Below are positions 23,365 through 31,816 of a stretch of 53,874 nucleotides of DNA, piece after piece; the first letter of the stretch is position 1, and each line of letters begins with the position of its first letter. Position numbers and translations under genes: made by a program. The stretch is from an uncultured Collinsella sp. Lineage in GTDB: Bacteria; Actinomycetota; Coriobacteriia; Coriobacteriales; Coriobacteriaceae. Below the pieces are notes generated by a model. That model was not told the origin of the DNA. It ran no database searches and saw only the letters and a program-made list of their open reading frames with translations. Where the stretch lies: assembly GCA_937950325.1 (NCBI GenBank), contig CALFDJ010000011.1, forward strand, positions 1 through 53,874, in the 5' to 3' direction.

Positions 23365-25818
23365 ATGCGTGTTTCTTACGACTGGCTCAAGACCATGATC
23401 GATATTCCGGAGGATCCCAAGACCCTTTCGGACGAATATATCCGTACCGGCACCGAGGTCGAGGCGATTGACACCGTGGGAGAATCCTTCGACCACGTGG
23501 TGACCGCCAAGGTGCTCACCAAGACCCCGCACCCCGATAGCGACCATATGTATGTGTGCTCGGTCGACGTGGGTGACAAGAACCTCGACGCCGACGGCAA
23601 TCCCGCTCCGCTGCAGATCGTCTGCGGCGCGCAGAACTTCGAGGCCGGCGACCACATCGTCACGGCCATGATTGGCGCCGTGCTTCCCGGCGACGTTAAG
23701 ATCAAGAAGAGCAAGCTTCGCGGTGTCGTGTCCATGGGCATGAACTGCTCCGCGCGCGAGCTCGGCCTGGGCGGCGACCACTCCGGCATCATGATCCTGC
23801 CCGAGGATACGCCCTGCGGCATGCCGTTTGCCGAGTACGTGGGCTCGAGCGACACCGTGCTCGACTGTGAGATCACGCCCAACCGTCCCGACTGCCTGTC
23901 CATGATCGGCATGGCCCGCGAAACCGGTGCCATCTTCGACCGCGATTTCCACGTTGAGCTGCCCGCCATCAAGGTCGAGACCGGCCGCGCGACCGACGAC
24001 GAGCTTTCGGTCGAGATTGCCGACGAGGGCCTGTGCGACCGCTACGTCGCCCGCATCGTGCGCAACGTGAAGGTCGGCCCCTCGCCCGACTGGATGGTCA
24101 AGCGCCTCAACGCCCTGGGCGTGCGCCCGCACAACAACATCGTCGATATCACCAACTACGTGATGATGCTCACCGGCCAGCCGCTGCACGCCTTTGACCT
24201 CGACACCTTTGCCGAGCGCGATGGCCACCGCCGCGTGGTGGTTCGCGCCGCCCAGCAGGACGAGAAGTTCACGACGCTCGACGGCGAGGAGCGCGTGCTC
24301 GACGCCGGCATGGGTCTCATCACCGACGGCGAGCGTCCCGTGGCGCTGGCCGGTGTCATGGGCGGCATGGATTCCGAGATCGAGGACGATACCGTCGATG
24401 TGATGGTCGAGAGCGCCTGCTTCAATGCCGGCCGCACCTCGCACACCAGCCGTGACCTGTCGCTGATCTCCGACGCCTCCATCCGCTTTGAGCGCCAGGT
24501 CGACGAGACCGGCTGCGTGGACGTCGCCAATGTGACGTGCGCGCTCATCGAACAGATCGCCGGCGGCGAGGTCGCCCCCGGCTATGTGGACGTGTTCCCC
24601 GCGCCCAAGACCATCGACAGCATCAAGCTGCGCCTGGCCCGCGTGCACGCCATCTGCGGTGCCGACATCGAGCCCGACTTTATCGAGCGCTCGCTCACCC
24701 GCCTGGGCTGCACCGTCGAGCGCGACGGCGAGGACTTTATGGTCACGCCGCCGAGCTTCCGTCCCGACCTGCCGCGTGAGATCGACCTGATCGAGGAGGT
24801 CCTGCGCCTATGGGGCATGGGTCGCGTCACGGCAACCATTCCGGCTGCCAAGAACCACATCGGCGGTCTGACGCGCGAGCAGAAGCTTACCCGCAAGGTC
24901 GGCGAGATCCTGCGCGCCTGCGGCCTCAACGAGACCACGACCTTTGGCTTTGCTGCCCCGGGCGACCTGGAGAAGATTGGCATGTCCACCGAGGGCCGCG
25001 GCTGCCCCGTGGTTCTCATGAACCCGCTGGTGGCCGAGCAGACCGAGATGCGCCGTTCGCTGCTGCCGGGCCTGCTGCAATCCGTGGCCTATAACGAGGC
25101 CCACGGCACGCCCAACGTGCACCTGTACGAGGTCGGCAGCTTGTTCCACGGTCGCGAGAACGCCAGCCTGCCCAAGGAGACCAAGTCCGTAGCGGGCGTG
25201 CTCTCGGGCCAGTGGAGCGAGCGGTCCTGGAACATGAAGTACCGTAAGCTGCGCTTCTTCTTTGGCAAGGGCATTGTCGAGGAGCTGCTTGCTCAGCTGC
25301 GCATCGAGAAGGTTCGATTCCGTCCCGTCGAGGGCGAGAGCTATGCCTTCCTGCAGCCGGGTCGTGCTGCCGAGGTGCTCTCGGGCGGTACCGTGCTGGG
25401 CTGGGTTGGCGAGATCCACCCCGAGGCGCGCGAGGCTATGGGCATTGACGAGGTCGTCGTTGCCTTTGAGCTCGACCTGGACAAGCTGATCAAGGGCGCC
25501 CGCAACCAGGAGAACTACCGTGAGTTCTCGCAGTACCCGGCCGTTGAGCACGACCTTGCTATCGTGGTCGACAACACTGTGACCTGCGAGGATCTTGAGC
25601 GTCGTATTACGTGTGCCGGCGGCAAGCTGCTCGAGGGCGTGCGCCTGTTCGATGTCTACCGCGATCCGGTCCGCATCGGCAAGGGCAAGAAATCCATGGC
25701 CTTTGCGCTTACGTATCGCTCCGACGACCACACGCTCACCAGCGAAGAGGTCGAAAAGGCGCACCAGAAGATCGTCACCAAGGTGTGCAAGGGCGTAAAC
25801 GGCGAGGTCCGCGGCTAG
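23365..25818 (+). CDS. pheT: Phenylalanyl-tRNA synthetase beta subunit
   Basis: An 817-residue protein, the expected size for bacterial PheT. In order it has the N-terminal module (MRVSYDWLKTMIDIP), a tRNA-binding EMAP/OB domain (about 40-160, with AKVLTKTPHPDSDHMYVCSV), and the B3/B4 editing domain (about 210-400, with MMLTGQPLHAFDLD and SIRFERQVDETG). It continues with the B5 domain (about 405-480), the catalytic-like fold (about 490-690), and a C-terminal anticodon-binding FDX-ACB domain (about 725-817, YPAVEHDLAIVVD). ATG 23365 has AAAGGAGAG upstream. The beta subunit carries editing and tRNA recognition for the PheST enzyme. Confidence 0.97.
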   Translation: MRVSYDWLKTMIDIPEDPKTLSDEYIRTGTEVEAIDTVGESFDHVVTAKVLTKTPHPDSDHMYVCSVDVGDKNLDADGNPAPLQIVCGAQNFEAGDHIVTAMIGAVLPGDVKIKKSKLRGVVSMGMNCSARELGLGGDHSGIMILPEDTPCGMPFAEYVGSSDTVLDCEITPNRPDCLSMIGMARETGAIFDRDFHVELPAIKVETGRATDDELSVEIADEGLCDRYVARIVRNVKVGPSPDWMVKRLNALGVRPHNNIVDITNYVMMLTGQPLHAFDLDTFAERDGHRRVVVRAAQQDEKFTTLDGEERVLDAGMGLITDGERPVALAGVMGGMDSEIEDDTVDVMVESACFNAGRTSHTSRDLSLISDASIRFERQVDETGCVDVANVTCALIEQIAGGEVAPGYVDVFPAPKTIDSIKLRLARVHAICGADIEPDFIERSLTRLGCTVERDGEDFMVTPPSFRPDLPREIDLIEEVLRLWGMGRVTATIPAAKNHIGGLTREQKLTRKVGEILRACGLNETTTFGFAAPGDLEKIGMSTEGRGCPVVLMNPLVAEQTEMRRSLLPGLLQSVAYNEAHGTPNVHLYEVGSLFHGRENASLPKETKSVAGVLSGQWSERSWNMKYRKLRFFFGKGIVEELLAQLRIEKVRFRPVEGESYAFLQPGRAAEVLSGGTVLGWVGEIHPEAREAMGIDEVVVAFELDLDKLIKGARNQENYREFSQYPAVEHDLAIVVDNTVTCEDLERRITCAGGKLLEGVRLFDVYRDPVRIGKGKKSMAFALTYRSDDHTLTSEEVEKAHQKIVTKVCKGVNGEVRG

Positions 25819-25926
25819 GTCCTGCGCTGGGGTATGGGTCAGCGGTGGCTGCTGCCGAATCCTACGTGACCGCTATGCTTGGTATAAGGCACTGCTGAGC
25901 CTGCATATATGACACGCGCATTACAT

Positions 25927-25961
25927 AACGGCGTGCTGCTTTGTCGGCAGCGCGCCGTTTT
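25927..25961 (+). terminator. Terminator after pheT
   Basis: The stem AACGGCG-GCTGC pairs with GCAGC-CGCCGTT, with one unpaired base on each side, and is followed by TTTTG. Its 3' half overlaps the -35 region of the next promoter (25941-25946). Confidence 0.75.
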
Positions 25962-25969
25962 GCTATGAT
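25941..25969 (+). promoter_or_regulatory. Promoter of the nickel/cobalt importer operon
   Basis: TTGTCG (25941-25946), 17 bp, TATGAT (25964-25969). The predicted start near 25976 places the NikR-type operator at about +4 to +31, suited to repression. Confidence 0.7.
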
Positions 25970-25979
25970 AGCCCGCGGC

Positions 25980-26007
25980 GTGTTACGAATCTGACATTAC
26001 GTAACAC
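25980..26007 (+). promoter_or_regulatory. NikR-type operator GTGTTAC-N14-GTAACAC
   Basis: A perfect 7-base inverted repeat with exactly 14 bases between arms (25980-25986 and 26001-26007). This matches the NikR consensus reported for non-enterobacterial groups such as Desulfovibrio (GTGTTAC with a 13-14 base spacer). It implies nickel-dependent repression of the downstream ECF transporter. No nikR gene is in the window. Confidence 0.72.
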
Positions 26008-26064
26008 TGGAAAGGTGATTCAAGCGGCGTTGCAATTCCGTGCGCCGATAACCGGGAGGCGTAC

Positions 26065-27150
26065 ATGCACATTCCAGATAATTATCTGTCCCCGCAGACC
26101 GATGCCGTCATGGCAGTGGCGATGGTGCCCGTTTGGATCCACTGCATCAAGAAAGTGCGCGCCACGCTCGATCGCGAGCACATGGCTTTCCTGGGCATCT
26201 GCGCCGCGTTCTCCTTCCTGCTTATGATGTTCAATGTGCCGCTGCCCGGCGGTACCACAGGTCACGCCGTCGGCGGCGCGCTCATTGCACTGCTGCTAGG
26301 CCCCGAGGCCGCGGCTATCGCTGTCTCGGTTGCGCTGGCGCTGCAGGCGCTGCTGTTTGGCGACGGCGGCGTTCTGTCCTTTGGCGCTAACTGCTTTAAC
26401 ATGGCCTTTGTGCTGCCGTTTGTCGCTGCTGTCGTGTTCCGTGCGCTCAACAGCCGCCTGCACGACAAGAGCTGGGGCACCTCGGTTTCTGCCGTCGTGA
26501 GCGGTTGGGTCGGCCTGTGCCTGGCGGCCCTGTGCGCGGCAATCGAGTTTGGTATTCAGCCGATGCTCTTTACCAACGCTTTGGGCGCGCCGCTGTACTG
26601 CCCCTTCCCGCTGTCCGTGGCTATTCCGGCCATGTTGATCCCGCATATGCTGGTTGCCGGCGTGATCGAGGGCGTGGCGACGGCCGCCATCTACGGTTTC
26701 ATTAAGAAGACGGCGCCGAGCGTTATCGTCGGGCCCGAGGCCGTCGATGGCCAGCTTACTGCCGAGGGCGCTGCTGCCAAGAAGACCTCGCTGGTCCCCA
26801 CGCTCATCTTGGTTGCCGTGCTTGTCGTGGCTACGCCGCTCGGCTTGCTTGCCACAGGTGACGCATGGGGCGAGTGGGACGCCGAGGGCGCCGCGACCGC
26901 CGTTCAGGAGGCTGGTGACGACAGTCTGCAGGCTTCGGTCGGCCTTGATACCCCGACCTTTGCCGACGCTCTGCCTACGGGTGATTACCTGCAGGCTTAT
27001 TCCGAGGAGCAGGGCCTTGGCTTTGCCGGTCAGGCTGCCATGTATATCCTGTCCGGCGTGATTGGCGTGGCGGTGCTTACCATCGCATTCCGTCTGATCT
27101 CGCTGACGGTTAAGGAAAGCGGTGCTCATGGCAATAGCCGAGTTGCCTAG
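26065..27150 (+). CDS. nikM: ECF-type nickel (or cobalt) transporter substrate-binding subunit, NikM/CbiM with fused NikN-like tail
   Basis: A 361-residue membrane protein. The N-terminus MHIPDNYLSP carries the conserved metal-binding Met-His start of CbiM/NikM. About seven hydrophobic helices follow, with the family motif PLPGGTTGHAVGGAL near residue 60. After about residue 235 comes an extra segment with TPLGLLATGDAWGEWD and a last helix, matching the PDGLE/NikN-type small subunit fused in frame. It captures Ni2+ or Co2+ at the cytoplasmic membrane and works with the Q and O subunits downstream. The NikR-type operator argues for nickel. ATG 26065 has GGGAGG upstream. No cobalamin genes or cobalamin riboswitch accompany it. 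Confidence 0.88.
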   Translation: MHIPDNYLSPQTDAVMAVAMVPVWIHCIKKVRATLDREHMAFLGICAAFSFLLMMFNVPLPGGTTGHAVGGALIALLLGPEAAAIAVSVALALQALLFGDGGVLSFGANCFNMAFVLPFVAAVVFRALNSRLHDKSWGTSVSAVVSGWVGLCLAALCAAIEFGIQPMLFTNALGAPLYCPFPLSVAIPAMLIPHMLVAGVIEGVATAAIYGFIKKTAPSVIVGPEAVDGQLTAEGAAAKKTSLVPTLILVAVLVVATPLGLLATGDAWGEWDAEGAATAVQEAGDDSLQASVGLDTPTFADALPTGDYLQAYSEEQGLGFAGQAAMYILSGVIGVAVLTIAFRLISLTVKESGAHGNSRVA

Positions 27151-27964
27151 CTGGCTTGCGGTCGAGCAGCGTTACGAGCCCGTGGGGGCTCGGCATCGCG
27201 TGATGCAAAAGAATGTCCTGCACCTGGCGAGCCTGCTTGAGCGGGTTCGCCTGGGTGGGGGCGCGCACGAGGGCGGGTCGATGGTCGACCGCGCCCTTTC
27301 TTGCGTTTCGGCTCCGGTGCGCCTGGTGGGGATGTTCGTCTGCGTCCTGTGCGTGTGTCTGACACAGAGCCCGCTGTACCTCATGTTGATGGCGGCCATT
27401 GCGCTGGTGCTCGTTGCCGTGCGCCCCGTACGCGGGCTGCGTGCGACCATTGTACCGGCGCTCGGCGCCACGGGGCTTGCGGTGGTTCTGGCATTGCCTG
27501 CCCTGCTGCTGGGCGCGTCTGCCACGGGCGCCATGCTCAAGATCGCGCTCAAGACCTTCATTAATGTGTCGCTGGTGCTGGGCGTTTCGTGGACGCTTAC
27601 CTGGAGCCGCATGTCGGCGGCGCTCAAAATGCTGCACCTGCCCGACGAGGTTATCTTTACGTTTGATATGGCGCTCAAGCATATTGAGGTGCTGGGACGC
27701 ACGGCGCACGATCTGTGCGAATCGGTCATGCTGCGCAGCGTTGGCCGTGCGCCTGAGGGATTTTCGCGTACCGATTCGATCGCGGGTATCATGGGCATGA
27801 CCTTTATCAAGGCGATGGAATGCAGCCGCGCGATGGACGAGGCCATGCTCTGTCGCGGCTTTGCCGGCGCGTATCCGGCGCCCGCGCGGAGCGGCTTTGG
27901 CTGGCGCGATGCCGTTTACGCGGCCGTTGTGGTGCTGCTCGCCATGTTGTGCGCGGTGCTGTAG
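27122..27964 (+). CDS. nikQ: ECF transporter transmembrane subunit, NikQ/CbiQ
   Basis: A protein of about 280 residues with several membrane helices. It has the CbiQ/EcfT-family coupling motif region near the C-terminus (SVMLRSVGRAPEG and AMDEAMLCRGFAGAYP, the second of the A-R-G coupling-helix type). It links the NikO ATPase to the NikM substrate subunit. The start is ambiguous: GTG 27122 has AAGGA five bases upstream, while ATG 27128 is two codons later with a long spacing. Both overlap the end of nikM by more than 20 bases, indicating translational coupling. Confidence 0.87.
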   Translation: MLMAIAELPSWLAVEQRYEPVGARHRVMQKNVLHLASLLERVRLGGGAHEGGSMVDRALSCVSAPVRLVGMFVCVLCVCLTQSPLYLMLMAAIALVLVAVRPVRGLRATIVPALGATGLAVVLALPALLLGASATGAMLKIALKTFINVSLVLGVSWTLTWSRMSAALKMLHLPDEVIFTFDMALKHIEVLGRTAHDLCESVMLRSVGRAPEGFSRTDSIAGIMGMTFIKAMECSRAMDEAMLCRGFAGAYPAPARSGFGWRDAVYAAVVVLLAMLCAVL

Positions 27965-28008
27965 CGCGGGCGGCCGAGCCGTCGATGTGAGTAGGGAAGG
28001 GCGACGTT

Positions 28009-28779
28009 TTGGCAAACGATACGAATGACGCGATGGGCGCGAGCGGTGCTGCTGGCGCCGAGACAACGCCGCTCATCGAGTTGCGCGACGTGGTGTTTTC
28101 CTATGCGGGCCATACGGTTGTCGATGGTGTGTCACTGCAGGTCGATCGTGGTGAACTCGTTGCCCTGCTCGGTCCCAACGGCTGCGGCAAGACCACGATC
28201 ATGCGCCTTATCAACGGCCTTGAACTCGCGGACGCAGGGGCATACCTGTTTGACGGGCACGTGATCGATGCGGCGTTTCTAAAGGATTCCGCGGCCGCTC
28301 GGCGTTTTCATCAGCGCGTGGGCTTTGTGTTCCAGAATGCCGACGCCCAGCTGTTCTGCGCTACGGTGGGCGAGGAAGTTGCTTTTGGTCCCGCGCAGAT
28401 GGGGCTGCCGGCAGACGAGCTCGAGCGCCGCGTGCGCGATGCCATGGAACTGTTCCAGGTTACCGATCTGGTCGATGCCTCGCCTTATCAGCTTTCGGGC
28501 GGGCAAAAGAAGCGTGTTGCGCTGGCTGCCGTCGTGTCGATGAACCCCGATATCCTGGTGCTCGACGAGCCTACCAATGGACTTGACGAGGACTCTTGCG
28601 ACATCGTGGTCAACTTCCTGCTGGCCTATGTTGCTGCCGGTAAGACGGTCTTGATGAGTACACATCATCAGGATTTGGTGCGACGCCTGGGTGCCCGCGC
28701 CATCTATATCGATCGATACCACCATGTGGTCGAGGCACCTTCGCCGTCGTATGGAACCGAAAGCGGTGCTACGGACTAG
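28009..28779 (+). CDS. nikO: ECF transporter ATPase subunit, NikO/CbiO
   Basis: A 256-residue ABC ATPase. Walker A is LGPNGCGKTTIMR, the Q-loop is FVFQNADAQLF, the ABC signature is YQLSGGQKKR, Walker B is DILVLDEPTNGLD, and the H-loop lies in MSTHHQD. The first 20 residues are a non-conserved tail. The start is probably TTG 28009, with GGGAAGGG upstream, although ATG 28033 is possible. It powers uptake by NikMQ from the cytoplasmic face. It follows nikQ after 44 bp in the same operon. Confidence 0.9.
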   Translation: MANDTNDAMGASGAAGAETTPLIELRDVVFSYAGHTVVDGVSLQVDRGELVALLGPNGCGKTTIMRLINGLELADAGAYLFDGHVIDAAFLKDSAAARRFHQRVGFVFQNADAQLFCATVGEEVAFGPAQMGLPADELERRVRDAMELFQVTDLVDASPYQLSGGQKKRVALAAVVSMNPDILVLDEPTNGLDEDSCDIVVNFLLAYVAAGKTVLMSTHHQDLVRRLGARAIYIDRYHHVVEAPSPSYGTESGATD

Positions 28780-28858
28780 TTGCTGCGTAGAGCGTGCGTA
28801 GCCGCCCGCGCGGCTTTGCCGTGATGGTATAGTTATCCAGGTTTTTATGGGGGTGGCT

Positions 28859-29707
28859 ATGCCAAGCTGGAACATTCATATCGCTCAGACGGAGCGTTTG
28901 CTGGAGCGCACCGGTGCGCTTGCCAAGAGCGTGCGCGACCGCAATGCCTTTTTGTTTGGCTGTGTGGTTCCGGATATCTTTGTGGGCTATATGGTCCCTG
29001 GCATCGCCGATCCCATTCCGTACCGCATTACGCACTTTGCCAAGCCTGAGCCCATCCCTAAGCCTCGTGAGCATGAGTTCTGGGATACCTATGTGGCACC
29101 GTTGCTTAAAAGTTCGCCCACCGGTGCGCCGGCCGCGGCGACCTCGATTATCGAGGAACGCGAGCGACTGAACCGCGTGCACTATCCCCAGCGCTACAAG
29201 GATGCCGAGCCGGTTGCCGGTCCCGGCGCCTGTGAGTTCTCGCTTGCGTCCGAAGATGTGGCGCAGTCGCTGCTCGATTTAACGCTGGGCGTCTGGTCTC
29301 ACCTCGTGGCCGATACCGTATGGAACACGCGTGTGAACCAGTATCTGGAAGCACACGGCGGCAAGCCGTGCGAGGAGTTCCGCATTAAAAAGCAAGGCGA
29401 CTTTGACTGGTTTGGCAAGACGCTCGGCATTGTTTCGATTCCGCGCGCGACCGATCGCCTGTATACCGCTGCGACGCGTTTTGGGCAGTATCCCATCCAT
29501 AAGGAGCATGTGCTCAAGACCATCGGCGTTATGCACGAGATCGTGCGCGAAAACCCCGGCGAGCCCGATCATCCGCCGTATCGCCTGCTAACCGAGAAGT
29601 TTTTCGATGCAACGTTTACCGAGGTCATCGAGCTGACCGAGGCGGGATTTGCGGCTCGCGTTGCTGCTTCTGACGTTCCCGCAGCCCCCCTGATCGCTAG
29701 CTGCTAG
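28859..29707 (+). CDS. Zinc-dependent phospholipase C-like domain protein
   Basis: A 282-residue protein resembling the Zn_dep_PLPC superfamily found widely in Firmicutes and Actinobacteria. An N-terminal His (NIHIAQTE) and later His/Asp clusters such as FGCVVPDIF, RITHFAK, and WSHLVADTVWN look like the metal-binding set. There is no signal peptide, so it is predicted to be cytoplasmic, and phospholipase activity is not certain. ATG 28859 is preferred over ATG 28847 because GGGGG lies between them at a workable distance. TATAGT (28828-28833) could be its -10, implying a separate promoter from nikMQO. Confidence 0.68.
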   Translation: MPSWNIHIAQTERLLERTGALAKSVRDRNAFLFGCVVPDIFVGYMVPGIADPIPYRITHFAKPEPIPKPREHEFWDTYVAPLLKSSPTGAPAAATSIIEERERLNRVHYPQRYKDAEPVAGPGACEFSLASEDVAQSLLDLTLGVWSHLVADTVWNTRVNQYLEAHGGKPCEEFRIKKQGDFDWFGKTLGIVSIPRATDRLYTAATRFGQYPIHKEHVLKTIGVMHEIVRENPGEPDHPPYRLLTEKFFDATFTEVIELTEAGFAARVAASDVPAAPLIASC

Positions 29708-29844
29708 CCGGCCGGCTTGACGGTGAACAGTTCACCCCAATTGACCAACGGCTCCCCTCGCAGGGCGTCTTCGGTGGTGCGCTCGGTATCGGAGAGACTT
29801 GCGACTGAACGCAAATCGATGAAGTGACATATGGAGAAGGTCTT

Positions 29845-29885
29845 AAAAAAAGGGGCCCGGAAGGCAATGCCTTCCGGGCCCCTTT
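29845..29885 (-). terminator. Strong intrinsic terminator of pyk
   Basis: On the minus strand a perfect 17-bp stem (plus bases 29849-29865 with 29869-29885, core GGGGCCCGGAAGGC) with a 3-base loop is followed by a run of seven T residues. It lies 28 bp after the pyk stop codon. The remaining spacer 29708-29844 carries only an open minus-strand stretch discussed in the findings. Confidence 0.9.
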
Positions 29886-29913
29886 GCAATGCAAATCTGC
29901 TTGCAAGTGCGAT

Positions 29914-31374
29914 TTAGCGCACCTGAGCGACGTAAGCGACGTTGGTCGAGGAGACCTTGTCCTCGAGCTGGACGCTCATGCGGGGATCGCCGGCGGTGGC
30001 GACGGTCAGATCGCCGGCCTCGACGTAGCCGAGCTCCTTAGCGGTCTCGATCGCCTTGACGATCGTGCCGTTGACGGTGCCCTGGGTAATCTCGGCCTGG
30101 TGCGGGATAACGCCCCAGTACATAATCATCTGCTGGACGGCCCACTCGTGGCGGGAGAACGCGCAGATCGGCATGTTGGGACGGAAGTGCGAGATCAGGC
30201 GAGCGGTACGACCGGTGGTCGTCGGCACGGTGATGCACTTGGCCCCAACGGTGGTAGCCATGTTCACAGCGGACATACCCACAACGTTGTTGACGACGCG
30301 GGTGCCGTGAGCATCGGCCGGAACCTCGAGCGGAGCGTGAGCCGGGAGGTACTTCTCGGTCTCGAGAGCAATGCTGGCCTGCATCTTGACGGCCTCAACC
30401 GGGTACTTACCGGCAGCGGACTCGCCAGAGAGCATAACGGCGTCGGTGCCGTCGTAGATGGCGTTAGCAACGTCGGCAACCTCGGCGCGCGTCGGGCGCG
30501 GGTTTTGCTGCATGGAGTCGAGCATCTGCGTAGCGGTGATAACGGGCTTGTAGGCCGCGTTGCACTTGGCGATGATCTCCTTCTGGATGTGCGGAACGAG
30601 CTCGGGCTTGATCTCGATGCCCAGGTCGCCACGGGCGACCATGATGCCGTCGGAAGCCTCGAGGATCTCGTCGAAGTTTTCGACGCCCAGGGCGCACTCG
30701 ATCTTCGGGAAGATCGTCACGTGCTCGCCGCCGTTCTCGCGGCAAAGCTCGCGGATGCCGCGGACGGACTCGCCGTCACGGATGAAGGAAGCGGCGATGT
30801 AATCGATGTTCTCGGTCAGGCCAAAGAGGATGTCCTGACGATCGCGCTCGGTGATGGCGGGCAGCGAGATGTTGACGTTGGGCATGTTGACGCCCTTGCG
30901 CTCGCCGATCAGGCCGTCGTTCTTGACGACGCAGGTCATGTCCTGGCCGTCGACGGACTCGACCTCGAGGGCAACCAGACCGTCATCGATCAGGATAAGG
31001 GAGCCCTTCTCGACCTCGGAGGGCAGAGCCAGGTAGTCGAGGGAGATGTGCTCAGCGGTGCCGTGGAAATCCTCGGACGTGGGCTGAGCGGTGACGACGA
31101 TCTTATCGCCGGTCTTGACGGCAACCTTCTTGCCATCGACCAGAAGGCCGGTGCGGACCTCGGGGCCCTTGGTGTCGAGCAGGATGCCGACGGGCAGACC
31201 GAGCTCCTTGGAAATACGACGGACGCGCTCGATGCGACCGTGGTGCTCGTCGTAGGATCCGTGCGAGAAGTTAAAACGGGCGACGTTCATGCCCGCCTTG
31301 ATCATCTCACGGATGGTCTCGTCGCTATCACAGGCGGGACCCATGGTGCATACAATCTTGGTGCGCTTGTACAT
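29914..31374 (-). CDS. pyk: Pyruvate kinase
   Basis: A 486-residue pyruvate kinase of normal length. The N-terminus TKIVCTMGPACDSDE and RFNFSHGSYDEH form the ATP and metal site. ILLDTKGPEVRTG begins the B domain. The catalytic barrel has IFPKIECALGVENFDEIL, MVARGDLGIE, ITATQMLDSM and SGESAAGKYPVEAV. The C domain (about 360-486) ends in YVAQVR and lacks an added phosphotransferase-type tail. It converts phosphoenolpyruvate and ADP to pyruvate and ATP, the last step of glycolysis. ATG 31374 has GGAGGT upstream, with a -10 TATAAT (plus bases 31438-31443) about 65 bp before it. Confidence 0.96.
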   Translation of the reverse strand: MYKRTKIVCTMGPACDSDETIREMIKAGMNVARFNFSHGSYDEHHGRIERVRRISKELGLPVGILLDTKGPEVRTGLLVDGKKVAVKTGDKIVVTAQPTSEDFHGTAEHISLDYLALPSEVEKGSLILIDDGLVALEVESVDGQDMTCVVKNDGLIGERKGVNMPNVNISLPAITERDRQDILFGLTENIDYIAASFIRDGESVRGIRELCRENGGEHVTIFPKIECALGVENFDEILEASDGIMVARGDLGIEIKPELVPHIQKEIIAKCNAAYKPVITATQMLDSMQQNPRPTRAEVADVANAIYDGTDAVMLSGESAAGKYPVEAVKMQASIALETEKYLPAHAPLEVPADAHGTRVVNNVVGMSAVNMATTVGAKCITVPTTTGRTARLISHFRPNMPICAFSRHEWAVQQMIMYWGVIPHQAEITQGTVNGTIVKAIETAKELGYVEAGDLTVATAGDPRMSVQLEDKVSSTNVAYVAQVR

Positions 31375-31437
31375 TCAGACCTCCATCTGACATCGTCTTG
31401 CGCTGATAGATAAACCATAAGAAATAAAACTGAGATG

Positions 31438-31468
31438 ATTATAACGAAATGCCGACCGAATACCTCAA
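31438..31468 (-). promoter_or_regulatory. Promoter of pyk
   Basis: On the minus strand TATAAT (plus bases 31438-31443) is a consensus -10. TTGAGG (plus 31463-31468) is a candidate -35 with a 19-bp spacer. The stretch 31375-31668 is AT-rich and holds no convincing gene. Confidence 0.6.
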
Positions 31469-31668
31469 AAAATCGACCGTATGCCGAATTAGAAGTTCAT
31501 TTTTTGCGATAAAAACGGTATATGAAAAATCTTTACCAACCGTTCTGACCGCTGCTATCTGGGCGATATTTCAGTTTGATGATGCACCGAAGAAAAAACG
31601 TTTTATCAATGTTGAGCATCACACGGTCTGCATCGTTGCACTCGAGCCGTGTTTCCAATTGGAATGTT

Positions 31669-31698
31669 TTGGCTAGACGCGCCGCTTTGGGGTACCAT
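31669..31698 (+). promoter_or_regulatory. Promoter of the Ca2+-ATPase gene
   Basis: TTGGCT (31669-31674), 18 bp, TACCAT (31693-31698). Transcription would begin around 31705, directly before the first hairpin of the structured leader. Confidence 0.55.
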
Positions 31699-31704
31699 AG
31701 CCCC

Positions 31705-31816
31705 ACTATCAACTGCCGCTCAGCACGGCAGCCTTGATGAGCCCTTGCCCTTCTCCTGGGAATTATGATCGGGCATCAATCTGCTGAGTGGCCCGAATCC
31801 CAGGAGGGGACTCTAT
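31705..31816 (+). promoter_or_regulatory. Structured 5' leader with kissing-loop potential that sequesters the ribosome-binding site
   Basis: Hairpin 1 is ATCAACTGCCG (31708-31718) with CGGCAG-TTGAT (31726-31738), loop CTCAGCA (31719-31725). Hairpin 2 pairs CTCCTGGGA (31753-31761) with TCCCAGGAG (31798-31806), and inside it CGGGC (31770-31774) with GCCCG (31791-31795). The ribosome-binding site AGGAGGGG lies in its 3' strand. The whole of loop 1 is complementary to TGCTGAG (31782-31788) in loop 2. A competing pairing also exists between TTGATG (31734-31739) with CCC (31742-31744) and CATCAA (31774-31779) with GGG (31771-31773). It looks like a translational riboswitch of unrecognised class. 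Confidence 0.62.

Noticed and set aside
25976..26064. Cobalamin or NiCo riboswitch upstream of nikM
   Set aside because: The leader is only about 90 bases and lacks the B12-box; the palindrome explains regulation better.
29824..31413. Long plus-strand frame opposite pyk
   Set aside because: It is an antisense shadow created by high GC at third positions; pyk on the minus strand is certain.
31449..31676. 75-codon plus-strand frame between pyk and the Ca2+-ATPase gene
   Set aside because: It lies in AT-rich spacer, overlaps the pyk promoter, lacks a ribosome-binding site and has atypical codon use.
31705..31816. Known yybP-ykoY (Mn2+) riboswitch upstream of the P-type ATPase
   Set aside because: I could not find the conserved internal-loop sequences of that class; the pairing pattern is different.
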